Shown here one piece after another: positions 36,339-47,982 of a stretch of 64,000 nt of DNA. Under the pieces are notes generated by a model. The model was not told the origin of the DNA, ran no database searches, and saw nothing but the letters and a program-made list of their open reading frames with translations. The stretch lies in assembly GCA_029448655.1 (NCBI GenBank), contig JACCLO010000003.1:682001-746000 (forward strand), read 5' to 3'. Origin of the DNA: Wolfiporia cocos (Eukaryota; Basidiomycota; Agaricomycetes; Polyporales; Phaeolaceae). Each line of letters opens with the position of its first letter. Position 1 is the stretch's first letter. The position numbers and the translations under genes were made by a program.

Positions 36339-38836
36339 CCAGCGATACAAGGCAGGGGTAGGTGAGGTACCCATTGTGGGCTATGCCCAACATATCTGTA
36401 TACCACTAACGGCTCATTCCCAGAAGATCGGAAGCATTCGGCTTTCCAGCCTCGCCCCGTTCGATGTCCGTCTCGCTGCGGTGTCGTGCCCACCAGCAAC
36501 GCTTCGTCTCACGGAATGTGTCAAAGTCACCCCACGGTGTAGATTGGCATTACGTTAAAGAACCTGTGCTTCGACCAACTTCTTCTCGTGCGACCGTTCG
36601 ACGGTCGCATTTACCATGGTAGCGCCGTAATCAATGCGACATACAGTGTAAGGGGAACCAACCCTCAATGGCATTGTGGCTCTGCCACTCACGACTCGGG
36701 TCTTTGATAGACGGCGACTGGGGATTTCCTGCAACATTCGAAAATGCTCTCATTCAGTAAGTACCTTACGAGACGTTCATGCAGGTCTTAAATTCACGGA
36801 GTCAATGGTCATTGCGTTGTAACTAATATTTCTAGGTCCCGTACGCATGCGGCACTCTTCCTTCGCTTAGATCTGACGTGTATGTGGTTGTTATACGTGA
36901 CAGCTCGATCATTATCATTAAATCCTGCGAACGTCGCAGGCAGATTCCTCCCATCGTCAATCAAATCAGCTACACGAACAGTGTCTGAAGTTTTTCAATC
37001 ATGATGCCACGGCCGCAACTAACAATCTGTGGGTGTGGTTTTTTGGTGGCACGTTCGTACCCTGTAATCTGGTCCACATCGACTGTTTCGATCATCGTTA
37101 GGTCTGGAGCAATCGAGGACAGTTTAGTGGCTGTTTTTCAAATCGCCGCCGATGCCGACGACATCTGCACGGCCCTACGCCCAGATACACAATGCATTTT
37201 CTTCTATGAGAGTCACATCTACCCAAATGGTTCGGCATGTCGCCACCTCATATGCGCCCATATTCGTCTACTAATTATCATGCGCGTTTCGAGGAAATTT
37301 TCTGACGTAGCTCCGCCCTCCCTGACTCTGCTATCAGATTAGTGCTAACTTCAATCTAGCACGCTAAGCTAACCTTCCTGAGCGGCTCGCAGAATTGCGG
37401 TGATCCTAGGACTACTAGCACTCCGACTAGGTCTCGACTGTTAATTGATGCATTATCCTATAGACGCACAGATACTAGCCCCTGCGATTTTTCGCCAAGA
37501 ATTAATGCGATCCCCATAATCTGATTGTCCCGCGCTCTATCCTGCTCTCCGACTTCGGAAATGGCAGTGGCATGACCCACGTGGCGGTCGTTTGCCTTTT
37601 TAGTCGAACACTCAGCACGAGGCTTCATACTGTCCTAATGCAACATTCATGTGCGGGTCAGCCGTATGGCCACGTTGGAGACACAGGCTGATTTTCCGTG
37701 ATATATCGCATTCGTGGACGGGAGCTGTGTCAGCCGGCGTTTCATGTTGGTGCTGGCAGTCGTGCGGAAAAACAGGTCTCCACATCCAAGGCTCATGCAC
37801 TGAGCGATTCTGCTCGCCTCAGTATATCCAATGTGAAGAGATGCTTTGCTATGCGACAGACCTCATTGTCCTGGATAGCCTCAAAAACGGGGTGATTGCC
37901 GATCGCCTGTGTCAGGTACGCCTACAGTTCGTCCGATACGATGTATTTACGTGTCGATGTCTACGTAGTCTAGTTGACAGCGAATCGTGATGTGCAGCTA
38001 CCTTGCACAAGGACCAGAATCACTGACTGTGCTAGATAAGTTGGTCGGTCACCAACACGCATTCTGTTGAGTGTGGAGGCAATTGCAATCCCTACATCAC
38101 ACCACAAAGACCTACTTGACCAAAGCTTGATTCAAGCCATATAACACGACCTTCAGCCGCAGGGTCCTGTGGTCGATTTTGATGCACCGTTTCCCTAATC
38201 TGTTCGCTCTATCCTCAATGTGGACTAACCACCTTGTGGTTGTGGATAGTAGAGGTTAGTGTGGCTGTAAGCGGGGTGTTTGCCTTTTTAGCATTAGTAA
38301 GGCCTATGTCACATGTCCGCAACCCTCGATCCACCACCTACTCAGACAGTGCATAGACATAGCGTTTCGTTGCGATTATTACCTGTTGGAAGTTTGAGTC
38401 TACTAACTGCTGACTCGTTGCGCAGTTCATTCAATTGGCTGCGATAGCGACCTCTAAAACGCGTCATTTCGGGTTTCGCTTACCGCGTGCCGAACCGAGA
38501 CGTGAACTTATCGGGCGGAGGCACGAGGCCCTCGAGCTTACCTGTTACGTGGTGCATACCCCCCGCACTTGCTCAGCTTGGGCTCAAGCGCTCATCGCCC
38601 GCCATTCTTGATGTTACGCGTGAGCATGTGTGTTTTTGTAGCGGACTTACTGCTGTCCCATTTGTCATCACATGCAGGTCTGTTTACATACTAACGGCAG
38701 AAGATGAGCATTAAATTCCGTCGTTCCGCTGTTCTGACACCGTACATAATATATATCAGTCGCGCTCTGTCACTGTAAAATTCGGTAGCGCCATTCCCTA
38801 TTGGCATTGATTGCTTTCACACGAGGCCATTTGGCA
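36339..38836. other. 2.5-kb gene-poor interval
   Basis: No frame with a recognisable domain or a coherent exon chain was found on either strand. The DNA is of average composition with several AT-rich patches. It may contain decayed elements, but I could not identify any. Confidence 0.4.
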
Positions 38837-38843
38837 TATAAAT
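38837..38843 (+). promoter_or_regulatory. TATA box upstream of the BCS1-like gene
   Basis: TATAAAT lies about 80-85 bp before the ATG at 38924. A pyrimidine-rich stretch (cttcctttcccc-like) between them resembles a fungal transcription start region. Confidence 0.4.
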
Positions 38844-38923
38844 CGCCGTCCAGTTCACGCCCGGTTCACCCATCTCCCTCCCTCCATATATTCCTTTCCC
38901 CTCGCGTCGGGGCTATCACCACG

Positions 38924-41900
38924 ATGAACACAATCAAGAACTTGCTTTCACCATTGACAGCAACGAACAACAACCCGTTGCAAGATACATTGGCAAGTAT
39001 CACTATATGTTCTAGCAAACAATGTAGTTTATTGACTCGCCCTGCAGAAATTGGTAGTGATTGGGGGGACGATGGAAACTGCTAGACGGGCATCTGTATC
39101 GGCATGGAATGGGTTCATAGACTGTATGTAGTGCTACAAGTCCTGTGAGCCATTGAGATTTATCATGAGAACACCGACAGCATTCTTCTTGACCGCCCAT
39201 TTCAGTCAGGAGGACTACCCATATGACTGGTGCGCAAGCCTTTCCATTCAATGAGCGGACTTACTGAGATGGCACCTAGGTTAATGCATTGGTTGTCAAA
39301 GGTAGCGCCCCTGGCACATGCGTACACGTACTGTTCAATGACCGTGATGGTATTCTAGCAACCGGCTTGGGGCCGGAGTCGCGAGTTCGATATCACCACG
39401 CGCTCCGTGAGCCGACATGGCCTTACTCAATCTACCAGCGGGGATCTAGAAGATGAGGACGAAGATGAACATGAGGTCATACTCGGCGGGCATAAGAAGC
39501 GGAAGGGTACGTGTCGAACATTTGTCAACTGTGAGGTACTGATGTTACGACTTAAGTTGCACTGATGCCGAGTCTCGGTGAGTCGGTTTAGTCAAACCGC
39601 GGACGTCCCTTTTACATCATTATCTATGTGCAAACAGACACCACGCATACGATATATTACCGCGGCCATTGGCTCCGGGTAAGCAAAGATCCGGTAATTC
39701 GGGAAGCCGTCTGATTGAGTTGTTCGCAGATTACGCGCTCGAAGCGCTTCCAAGAATACGGCTCATACGGTGAGCTAAAGATCAGGTGAGCTTCACAAGC
39801 CTTGCACGATGCGAGTATTTGTTCATTCAAACAAGTGTGGTTGCACGGAATAACGATATCATCAAGAAGCTGGTCCTTGAAGCGAAGCGTGAGTACGAGA
39901 AAGATGCAGAACATCGCGTGCACATTTTTATGGCCGATACGTAAGGACGGCGACCATTCTCTCACCTATCGTAGAGGGCTGCTTACTGGTAATTCCGTAG
40001 AACGTATGGCTGCTGGAGGTGGAATGGGGCACGTCAGAAGCGCCCCATGAGCTCGATTGTTTTGGAGCCAGGCGTGAAAGATATGATTCTCGCTGACTGC
40101 AAGGACTTCCTATGCTCGGAGGACTGGTGCGAACAGCCTCTCGGATCTCCCGGGTATCACACATCTAACTGATTGGATTCTCAGGTATGCCGAGCGGGGT
40201 AGGTTCTCACGTGGTCGTATTCCCGGACATGTGTATTAATGACTTTATTAGGTATCCCCTTCCGCCGAGGCTATCTGTTATATGGGGTACCAGGAAGGTT
40301 CGCAATGACCGATCATCTCATGGCAAATTGGCAAAACCTGACGGAAATGATAGTGGGAAAACATCTTTGATTCACAGTTTGGCAGGAGAGCTAGGACTTG
40401 ACATCTATGTCGTCAGCCTGTCATCTAAGGGGTTCGTATTATGCCATTTGTCGTTTTCAGTTTTCCGACTTCATGTTTTAGCATGAGCGACAATACATTG
40501 TCAAGTCTGATGGGAAATGTTCCATCGAGGTGCGCTTTTGCACGCCTATTGTCTACAAAACGCTCACATACTGCCAGATGTATCCTACTATTGGAGGACC
40601 TAGATGCTGCCTTCACACGAGGTGTTTCTCGCGATGAGAATTCAACAGGTGCTCCTACGTCTAGTAGCTCCTCAAGCACCTCAACTGCAAAGAACAAAGA
40701 TGAGAGCAATGATGGTTCTACTTTAAGTCTCAGCGGGCTGTTAAACAGCCTTGACGGTGTGGCAGCCGCTGAGGGTCGGTGAGCGGCAGGACGGGACCTT
40801 TTTCAGTAAAGTCTATCAAACTGAGATTCCTATTGCAGCCTGCTATTCGCCACCACGAACCACATCGAGCGCCTTGATCCCGCATTGAGTCGACCGGGCC
40901 GAATGGACGTGTGGGTCAATTTCAAACATGCGACGAAGTGGCAGGCCGAGGGAATCTTCAAGTGCTTCTTCCCCGCCAAATCCTCCACCAACTCCTCATC
41001 AGCCATATCGGCGGTCTCGGGCAAAGCAGGAGATGATCCGGCATCTCAAGAAGGCCTAGCTGTACCTAAACGCAAACAAAACACCCGCGCCATCCCCCTT
41101 CTGACGGAGGAAGAAATTTCCGACCTTGCGAAGCGCTTTGCAGACGCTATTCCCGAAGATGAATTGAGCGTACGCTTGTGTCACATCACACCACCGTGCA
41201 ATGCCGACCTAATGTTTGAGATAGGTTGCTGCTCTCCAAGGCTATTTACTCCGAAACAAGACCCGACCTCGGGAGTGTGTGGACGAAGTTGGCGCATGGT
41301 AAGCCCAGGTTGTGATTGCTTGTCGATTGACTGATCTTCTCGTAGGGTCATTCAGGAGCGCGAAACAAAAGCTCAGCTCAAGAAAGAGGTTAGTGTTCCT
41401 CTATATCAGACCCATCCACTACGTTAAACTGTCCCACAGCGCGAAGCGAAAGAGAAGAAAGAGGTATGTTGCATCTTTGGAGACTAATCATGCGTATTCT
41501 GATGGATTACTTAGGCGGAAGCTGAGGCTCAGAAGGTTTGTCGACGATAGGACTAGATTGCCATATTTTCGCGAAATGCTAATTATGTGGTAGAATTCCA
41601 ATGCATCAGAGACGAAAGAGGTGATCAGTCTCGATCATGCTGAACCTGCACATTCTGTGTCTGACATTCACGACTATTTACCAAAGGAGACGAGCACAGC
41701 AGGGGTGAGTCATTGTTCATTCTAAGTCACTTGATGTAATTCATTGATGTTGTGAAAATTTGCTGCTGGATATCACTCTAGAAATCCGCGGATGGTAATG
41801 CAAAGGCAGAGCAGCCTAGCGCATCTACCGAATCCTGCAATGCAACTGGTGAGAAAACTACGCAGGAAAGTTCAGATCCCGAGGCAGAAAACAACAACAA

Positions 41901-42039
41901 CATTGAGGCTGATACCGAGGGCAGTGTGACCTCTGAGGAAGATGCTGAACAGGCTCCCAAGGATTCAGAAGAGGCTAGCACGTCAACGAAGGAGAAGTGG
42001 GTCGCTGTGAAAGCACAACCACCGGATCAGAGTGTTTGA
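38924..42039 (+). CDS. BCS1: BCS1-like mitochondrial AAA ATPase
   Basis: This gene has about 20 short exons and roughly 700 residues. It starts [11 protein letters not shown] and splices to [14 protein letters not shown], the N-terminal membrane/import segment. The BCS1 domain reads [47 protein letters not shown] and [11 protein letters not shown], then DCKDFL. The AAA module has [34 protein letters not shown] (Walker A, split by an intron), [15 protein letters not shown] (Walker B) and [23 protein letters not shown] (second region of homology). BCS1 inserts the Rieske Fe-S protein into complex III. Fungi often carry extra BCS1-like paralogues, so the exact role is uncertain. It has a long charged tail ([18 protein letters not shown], then acidic Ser/Glu-rich) built partly from 24- and 21-nt microexons. 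The first intron is GC-AG. Confidence 0.92.
38993..39047 (+). other. Probable GC-AG intron in the BCS1-like gene
   Basis: The only in-phase join of LQDTL to KLVVIGG uses donor gcaagt and acceptor ctgcag, giving a 55-nt intron. The nearby gt three bases on would put the next exon in a frame that reaches a stop. GC donors with the AAGT context are a known minor class in fungi. Confidence 0.75.
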
Positions 42040-42296
42040 CATTAGCCAGTCACCAGCACTGCGGCCCTTTGTCATGTTCTCGATAGCTGTTCGAAGCTCT
42101 GATGTTGATGTCTGGCGCGCCGGTACTGGTACTGGTACTAGTAGTTACTTGTTCCATCATGTCCGTACGATTTGCAATGAATGAATGATGATGATGACCC
42201 TGAAACATTCCCTTGCGTACAGATAGTTGAGATATGTGTGATCCGAGCCCCTGTATTTGTGCGGATACAAACTTGATACAGATCAAGTACATGCGT

Positions 42297-45249
42297 CTAT
42301 GTGGACTTAAGAGTGACCTCCGACAACGTTCTGAAAGCCTCCTTGTAAGCGTCAAGCAAGGCCTTGACTCGCGTACGCTCGGCCACCAGGGCCTCGTCCT
42401 CATTCAGAAGCTGCGCAAACAGATCTGGCTTGTACAATGCAGCCACCAGTCTGTTTTGAACCTGTTGCGACGTGTTATTCACAAGGAAGTGCATCACTGC
42501 CTTCGGGACCAGATCCTGGATTGTCTGGCGAACAATGTTGAAATATGACGTAATCAGCGAGCGGATTAGGTTGGTCTCCATTTCCTCCCGCATCGTAAGC
42601 TGAGGACCGCCGTCGGAAGCCTGCAACAAGCGAAAAAGGGCGCCGATGTCAGTCTCAGGGTCAGAATGGCAGGGAGCATACGTACAGCTTCAATATGCTT
42701 CCCCAAGCTCCTCATGTCAAACGCGGCATTGTTTCCTTCCAGACTGCGCTTTCCCGCCATGAGCCCAGAATGCAGGGCAGGATCGCCACCGCTGATATCC
42801 CGCCCGATAGGAGTAACGGCAACCCCAGTAGCTGCGCGCTCCACGCTTGCACCTGCCAGGGGCCCCGGACCATTCTGGCCGAAAAAGTAGTTGAGGAATG
42901 TTTCCTTTGCTGTCCCAGGGGCACCTGCCTGTCCTTGGGAGTGAGAGTGCGGACGGATGGTATGATGATGGTGTTGTTGGGGTTTTGGTGATGCCGATCT
43001 GCGCGAGCCATTGAGCGCCTCGCCGGCGGCCGCTCCAATTGTTCGTGAACGTTCGTGAACGGTGGACGACACAGAACGAGTATCGCGAGGAGCAACTCCA
43101 GTTCCATTGACCTCTTCTGATGTCTCTTCTTCGTCTTCCTGCGATATAAGTCCGTTCACCGAAGCAACGGACGATGGCTGTGACAATTGACAGTTTATCA
43201 ATCCCGTATATCACAGCGGCCCCAAGCCCGCTTAATCCACTCACCCGTCGTGGTTCTTGTTTTGGCGGCGGTGCAGTTGCCGCTTGCTGAGCTGCAACGG
43301 CTGAGCCAGAAATAAATGCGGGATGGTTCGTATTGATATACGCTGTTTGAATGTCAATCAGACTCTGTGTGTACTCCGTGGTCGGCCCTAACCGCTCTCG
43401 CAGTAGTTCCGATACCACCTCCACGAGCTGCGCGTGTAGACGAGGGAAACGCTGCAGCTCCTACGCGTGGGAGTCAGTGATCTGTTAGAAGACCCTCAGG
43501 CAAGCCAAACTCACTGCGCTGGTGCAGTTGTGACAGATCTTCACAAGCTCCTCATACACGAGCTCTACGCACCGAAGACTAGGCGCTTCGAGCATCTTGA
43601 TCTGCGGTTTTACGAGCAAGTCAAAGGCAATTTCGGGGACGAATAGGCTTGGCCTCGGGCCCGTCGAGTTGCGAATGGCAGTGCGGATATCTTGGTTATC
43701 GAGATTGTGTGTCGCATCGATGCTGGCAAGCGCAGTACCGAAGACATCGTTAAAAATATAGTAAATCCGAGCACCGCCGGAGAGCTCCTTCGTCGAGATA
43801 TCGACGCTGGTTCCTTCAATTGACGCGACGAAGTCTCGTGCGAATTGGGTCATGAGACGCAAAACAAGAGCACCTTGCTGTGAACATGTCAAGAACTGAA
43901 TGGAAGCCAGAATATTGAGGTTGCCATTACCTGGTTCTGGTCGCCATATATCGCAGCATCTCCGAACGAGTTGAGCTCTTGCTGGGCTTGGCCCATCAGC
44001 GTGTTCAGGCGTGCCTTCATGTCAGGTAACTTGTCCCGGATGTGGTTCATCAGGACCTTTGCATGAAGAGGCGTCCCGCATCAGCTCAAGGCTCAGGACA
44101 ACTCAGCATGACACCGACCTGGTTGAGAGACTTCGCAAGATACTTAGTGCCATTCTTGTGTGCGATGTTCCTATATGCCGGATGACTGCGGAAGAACTCA
44201 GCCTCGCTCTCCAGAGCGTCCTGAAGGCTTTTTGACGCGTTGATATCTTGTTGACTTCGGCATACAACGCCAATGAATCCCAGTTTGAGCGGATAGACAC
44301 GTCCTGTGAGGATATCCAGCGCGTTCGTGCCCGCATCCATTAGGTCCAATTTGGTCAGTACACCGATTGTCCGACGACCCTGGGGGTCAACAGATCGGGC
44401 GAGTTTCAACGACTCGGAGTTGGCAAGGTCAACATTGGCAGCAGAGACAGCAAGGACAACGCTGAAATTAATTCAATCCCTGTGCAGTCGCCTATTGCAC
44501 GCTCACATACCAATTAGGTTTTGAAATGTAATCAAGGACAAGGCTGCGAATTTGTCGCTCAATATCGCTTGGTTGATCTCCCACAGGAATCTAGTGTACG
44601 TGAGTCTCAAGTAATACATGTACAATATCAATGACAACGCACCTTTGTCAAACCGGGTAAATCCACCAGAGTCAAGTCCAGGACATCCGGGCTGTAAATC
44701 CGCAGATGAATGGGCAACTTGCTAATGCCCTTATTCTGTCCGGCGACCCGGAATGTCTCCTGTTCGATCTCGCGACGAATCTCGTCGAAGTCCGTAAACC
44801 GCTTGTCGATGTGGAGAAACTGACCCCATTCGGTGTAGGTAGGCTCCGGCTGGCCAGGTTTCGGCTCGGGAACGGGTGTGTGGATGAGCTGCAGGACAAG
44901 TGGCCTCCGGGTTACAATTCCTGATCCACGGGGAAGGAAGTCACGGCCAACAATCCTGTTGCCAGCATATTCTCAGGCGTAAGTCCATATGATGGCAGTG
45001 CATACGCACGTCTCCAGGACGCTGGACTTTCCAGCAGACTGACTGCCAACCTATCTCCCCAGATAAGGTATTATATGGCATACCATAATAATTGTACGCA
45101 CCACGGCCAGCTGGGGCATGTCCAGCTCCCCTCCTGTTGCCCCGCCGCGGACATTCAGACTGAGACCAGTTCACAAACACGAAACACATACCGAGGTTAG
45201 CAAAGGTGTCCTGGAGCTTGTTAACGAGCTTGATGAGGTCGGCGTCCAT
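42297..45249 (-). CDS. VPS1: Dynamin-like GTPase VPS1
   Basis: This multi-exon gene starts [20 protein letters not shown]. Spliced reading gives [22 protein letters not shown] (P-loop), [20 protein letters not shown] (switch I), [20 protein letters not shown] (DxxG) and [20 protein letters not shown] (TKxD), so the GTPase domain is complete. A middle/stalk domain follows ([20 protein letters not shown]), then a disordered Ser/His/Gly-rich insert with ETFLNYFFG, characteristic of Vps1. The GTPase effector domain at the C-terminus reads [20 protein letters not shown] and [20 protein letters not shown]. No pleckstrin or Pro-rich domain is present. VPS1 drives membrane scission in endosome-vacuole traffic and peroxisome division. 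It converges on the BCS1-like gene, with stop codons 257 nt apart. Confidence 0.95.
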
Positions 45250-45735
45250 GATGGGCAGAGAGGAAGAGAAAATTGAAGATTAGGAGCGCGTCGCGGTCGT
45301 AAATCAGTACACGCTTGGTCCTCGCAGCAACGCGTCGACCCTCGGCAAGCCACGCGCGTTTAAAGTTTCTAAGAGGACAGCACAGGCTCTAGCTGAGTGC
45401 AATGTATGTCGGGCAGTCTGCGTCTGCCTAGGATCCTGAGGCCAGCCTGAGTGATGAGGGAGAGAAGGTGAAATCCGGGTCTGCCACTTCGCAATGTGCA
45501 TGCCACTGATGTGCACGTTGAATGCACGTGCCTCCAGGTGCCGGCACCCCGAGAAGGCGTATCGGACGAAGAAAGTTTGAGGACGATTTGAGGACGACGA
45601 TCAATTCACGCTGCCTGCTCAATAGTTTTGTACACAGCAATATTACAGGTATCGTTTACGAGATCAGTCGTTGAAGAGACATTTCAACACCCGGGAATGC
45701 ATTGTGAGTAGCTAACTCTACCGACAAAGTATAAT
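45250..45735. other. Spacer between VPS1 start and ATP4 stop
   Basis: This 486-nt interval holds the VPS1 promoter and the ATP4 3' region. No coding signal is recognised; an ORF on the minus strand at 45428-45640 lacks any motif. Confidence 0.45.
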
Positions 45736-46781
45736 CTAGATAGCCTTCGCCTTGACAAGCTCTGCATATCAACGCGTCAAAGTGGGAATGGCTTATATGG
45801 CGGCTGTACTCACGCTCGACCTCCACGACAGCGCTGGACAGAATCTCCTTCTGTGTCTTGTCGTCGTTGAGGTTCTTGAGCACGTTCTCAATAACCGTCT
45901 TCGCGAGCTCGGCCTGCTCGTTCTCCTTCTCTTGCTGCTCAAAGCGTACCCAGCTGTCCAGAACTGCCTTCACTTCCGACGCGAGCGCAACCTTTTGGCG
46001 CTGCACGAAAGCCTCCGACTCCAGCTGCGCGGTTTCCTACGAATGCAAATATCGCGCACAGATGAAACGAATACTTCAACAGTGGACCGCAAAGTGCGCA
46101 CCTTGGAGAGAGCAAAGAGGCCCTCTGTGATCGAGACGACATCCTTCATCTGCTCGACGGACTGGATACGGTCCTTCACGGCCTGCGTGTGTTCCGAGCG
46201 CGACTTGTCCAAAACGCCCTTGATGCGTGCAATGTGGCCCTCCGCCCAGTCACGGTACGGCTCCCGCATGCTCTAACGCATTCATCCGTCGCGTCAACAC
46301 TCTGTCTTCCATCTCCGGCCCCGCGTACCCATACCCGGAAATGCCGAACGCACCTTGCCAATGAAAGTAGCGAGGATCACGAAACCCGCGAAGATAACGG
46401 TCTCTTCATTCAGGACGTACAACTCCTGCGAGATGGCTGTCGCGAGCAGGCCAGTGCCGAGGATTACCGAGCCGGTTTTGGTGATGAGGCCCGGGGAGGA
46501 GGGCATCTTGTTGATGAGCTCCGACGCGCGCTCGGCGGGTGGAGGGTTCGAGGAGCTCGACATGCCCCGGCTATGTGTTTTGCAGGGGAATGTCAATCTG
46601 ATGAACTCCCTCACCGAGATTTTGCATTGGAACCTACGCTGCAATAGCCCGAGGGATGGCGGCAACCGCCTGGGGTCGCGTCCGTGGAACTGAGTCGCAA
46701 ATTGAGCAAATGTAAAGGCACGTAGGTCAGTGAGTACATACGAGATGCCCTGAGCGAGTTCGCGGCAATCCGGGATGCCAT
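45736..46781 (-). CDS. ATP4: Mitochondrial ATP synthase subunit 4 (F0 subunit b)
   Basis: The gene starts at 46781 with a short presequence, MASRIAANSLRASRI, spliced across a 167-nt intron to RGMSSSSNPPPAERASELI. The mature protein has a hydrophobic pair (TKTGSVILGTGLLATAISQE and EETVIFAGFVILATFIGK), then SMREPYRDWAEGHIARIKGV and a long charged helix (VKDRIQSVEQMKDVVSITEG, QRQKVALASEVKAVLDSW). It ends EVEQLVKAKAI through a final small exon at 45736. This is the peripheral stalk subunit of the inner-membrane ATP synthase. The usual fungal presequence is longer, so another exon may be hidden in the first intron. Total is about 240-250 residues. Confidence 0.93.
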
Positions 46782-47125
46782 CGTGGAGTTTACAGTCGTG
46801 CAGAACAGTCTGGCAAACGCTGCAAGTGACGAGGGCGACTTCCGGCAAAGCGCGCTCAAACGCCGAGCGTGGGAATAAACCTCCGGCTTTACACGATCGC
46901 AAACTGGCCCAGTTTCGATCATCATCCAATCAAACCGAACCATACTCTCAAGACCGCTGCCTGTGATTCTGCGATTCAAAACAAATTACGAGCACAGTTG
47001 ACATAACCACAGGAGGCAAGTATCAAGACGACAGCAGTAGGATATCTGGCAAAGGAGGGGTTTGTTGGTAGCAATACACAAGCCGAACAGAGATCACAGC
47101 CAGAGCCGGGCGCGACACGATTTTG
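46782..47125. other. Spacer upstream of ATP4
   Basis: This is 344 nt between the unrecognised gene's stop and the ATP4 start. It should contain the ATP4 promoter and leader; no element was singled out. Confidence 0.4.
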
Positions 47126-47982
47126 TTAGATCTTATAGCCGGGGCTCTGTTGGTCCAAGAACATGCAAGAGAACTGCTTGTCAAAGTGCAGAGATCCGGG
47201 ATTGAAGCGGGCGGCCCTTGAGACAGAGATCGCGCCTGTTGCGCGCAGGACAGCATCGATGGCAATTGTGGGGCATGGTTCATCGGGTGCATTCTTCATC
47301 AGATCACCCCATACCACAAGGGGGCTTGTTCTACCGTTCTGCATGTCAATTGAATGTATTGACAGAACATCACTTACGACGCCTCTACAGCTTTTAACTC
47401 TCGGAAACCTTCGATTGTTGTTCCCATTCGAGCGAAGCTTGCACCGTTGGCCTTGGATTTACTCGACCGAATCGTGGTGAGGTCTAGATAAGGAGGGTTC
47501 TCGGGTCTTGTAAGCGCAGCACCAGAAACTCGCCTTGCAGCAGGCCTGCGGCATGGAGGAGAGTACGGGGGAGCGCAGCCTAGTTCTATTGTAACCTCAG
47601 CTTCAGAGTCAGTTTCATAGCCTTGCACAGCGAAGCGAGTCCGTTTGTGCGGTCGCTCGTCATCACAAATCGATTCGCCTTCAGTTTCCAGAGACCGTTT
47701 TAAGGATATTGTCGAAATGGAAGTAGACTCATCCGAGTTAGAACCCGAATTCGTATCAAGACTGTGGCTACGAGACCGCGAACTGAAGCATGAGTATGGG
47801 GGAGGACCGTCCTCCGCCGCGTCCGGTGTAAGTGATTGGTAGCGCTCTGACCTCTTATATATCAGCTGTCTCAGAGGAGAATTCAATATTTGCAGACCAT
47901 CTAGAACGTATTTGCCTATAGGCAGCGGGAACTGCTCTGCGACAGTTCTGGAGATCCAGCTCGCATGGAATACCTGTTGCAT
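47126..47982 (-). CDS. Hypothetical Ser-rich protein
   Basis: Exons 47378-47982 and 47126-47330 (complement) are joined by a 47-nt intron (donor gtaagt, acceptor ggtag) and give 269 residues. The N-terminal 40 residues (SRTVAEQFPLPIGKYVLDGL) may be amphipathic. The middle is Ser/Asp-rich and probably disordered (SRSRSHSLDTNSGSNSDEST), followed by a basic patch, ERPHKRTRF, that could be a nuclear signal. The C-terminal part, spliced to TSPLVVWGDLMKNAPDEP and DEPCPTIAIDAVLRATGAIS, is more ordered. I do not recognise the family. Phase-consistent splicing and the long open frame support a real gene. Confidence 0.6.

Noticed and set aside
42297..46781. VPS1 and ATP4 considered as a functional operon-like unit
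   Set aside because: They lie in tandem with a 486-nt spacer, act in different compartments, and fungi transcribe such genes separately.
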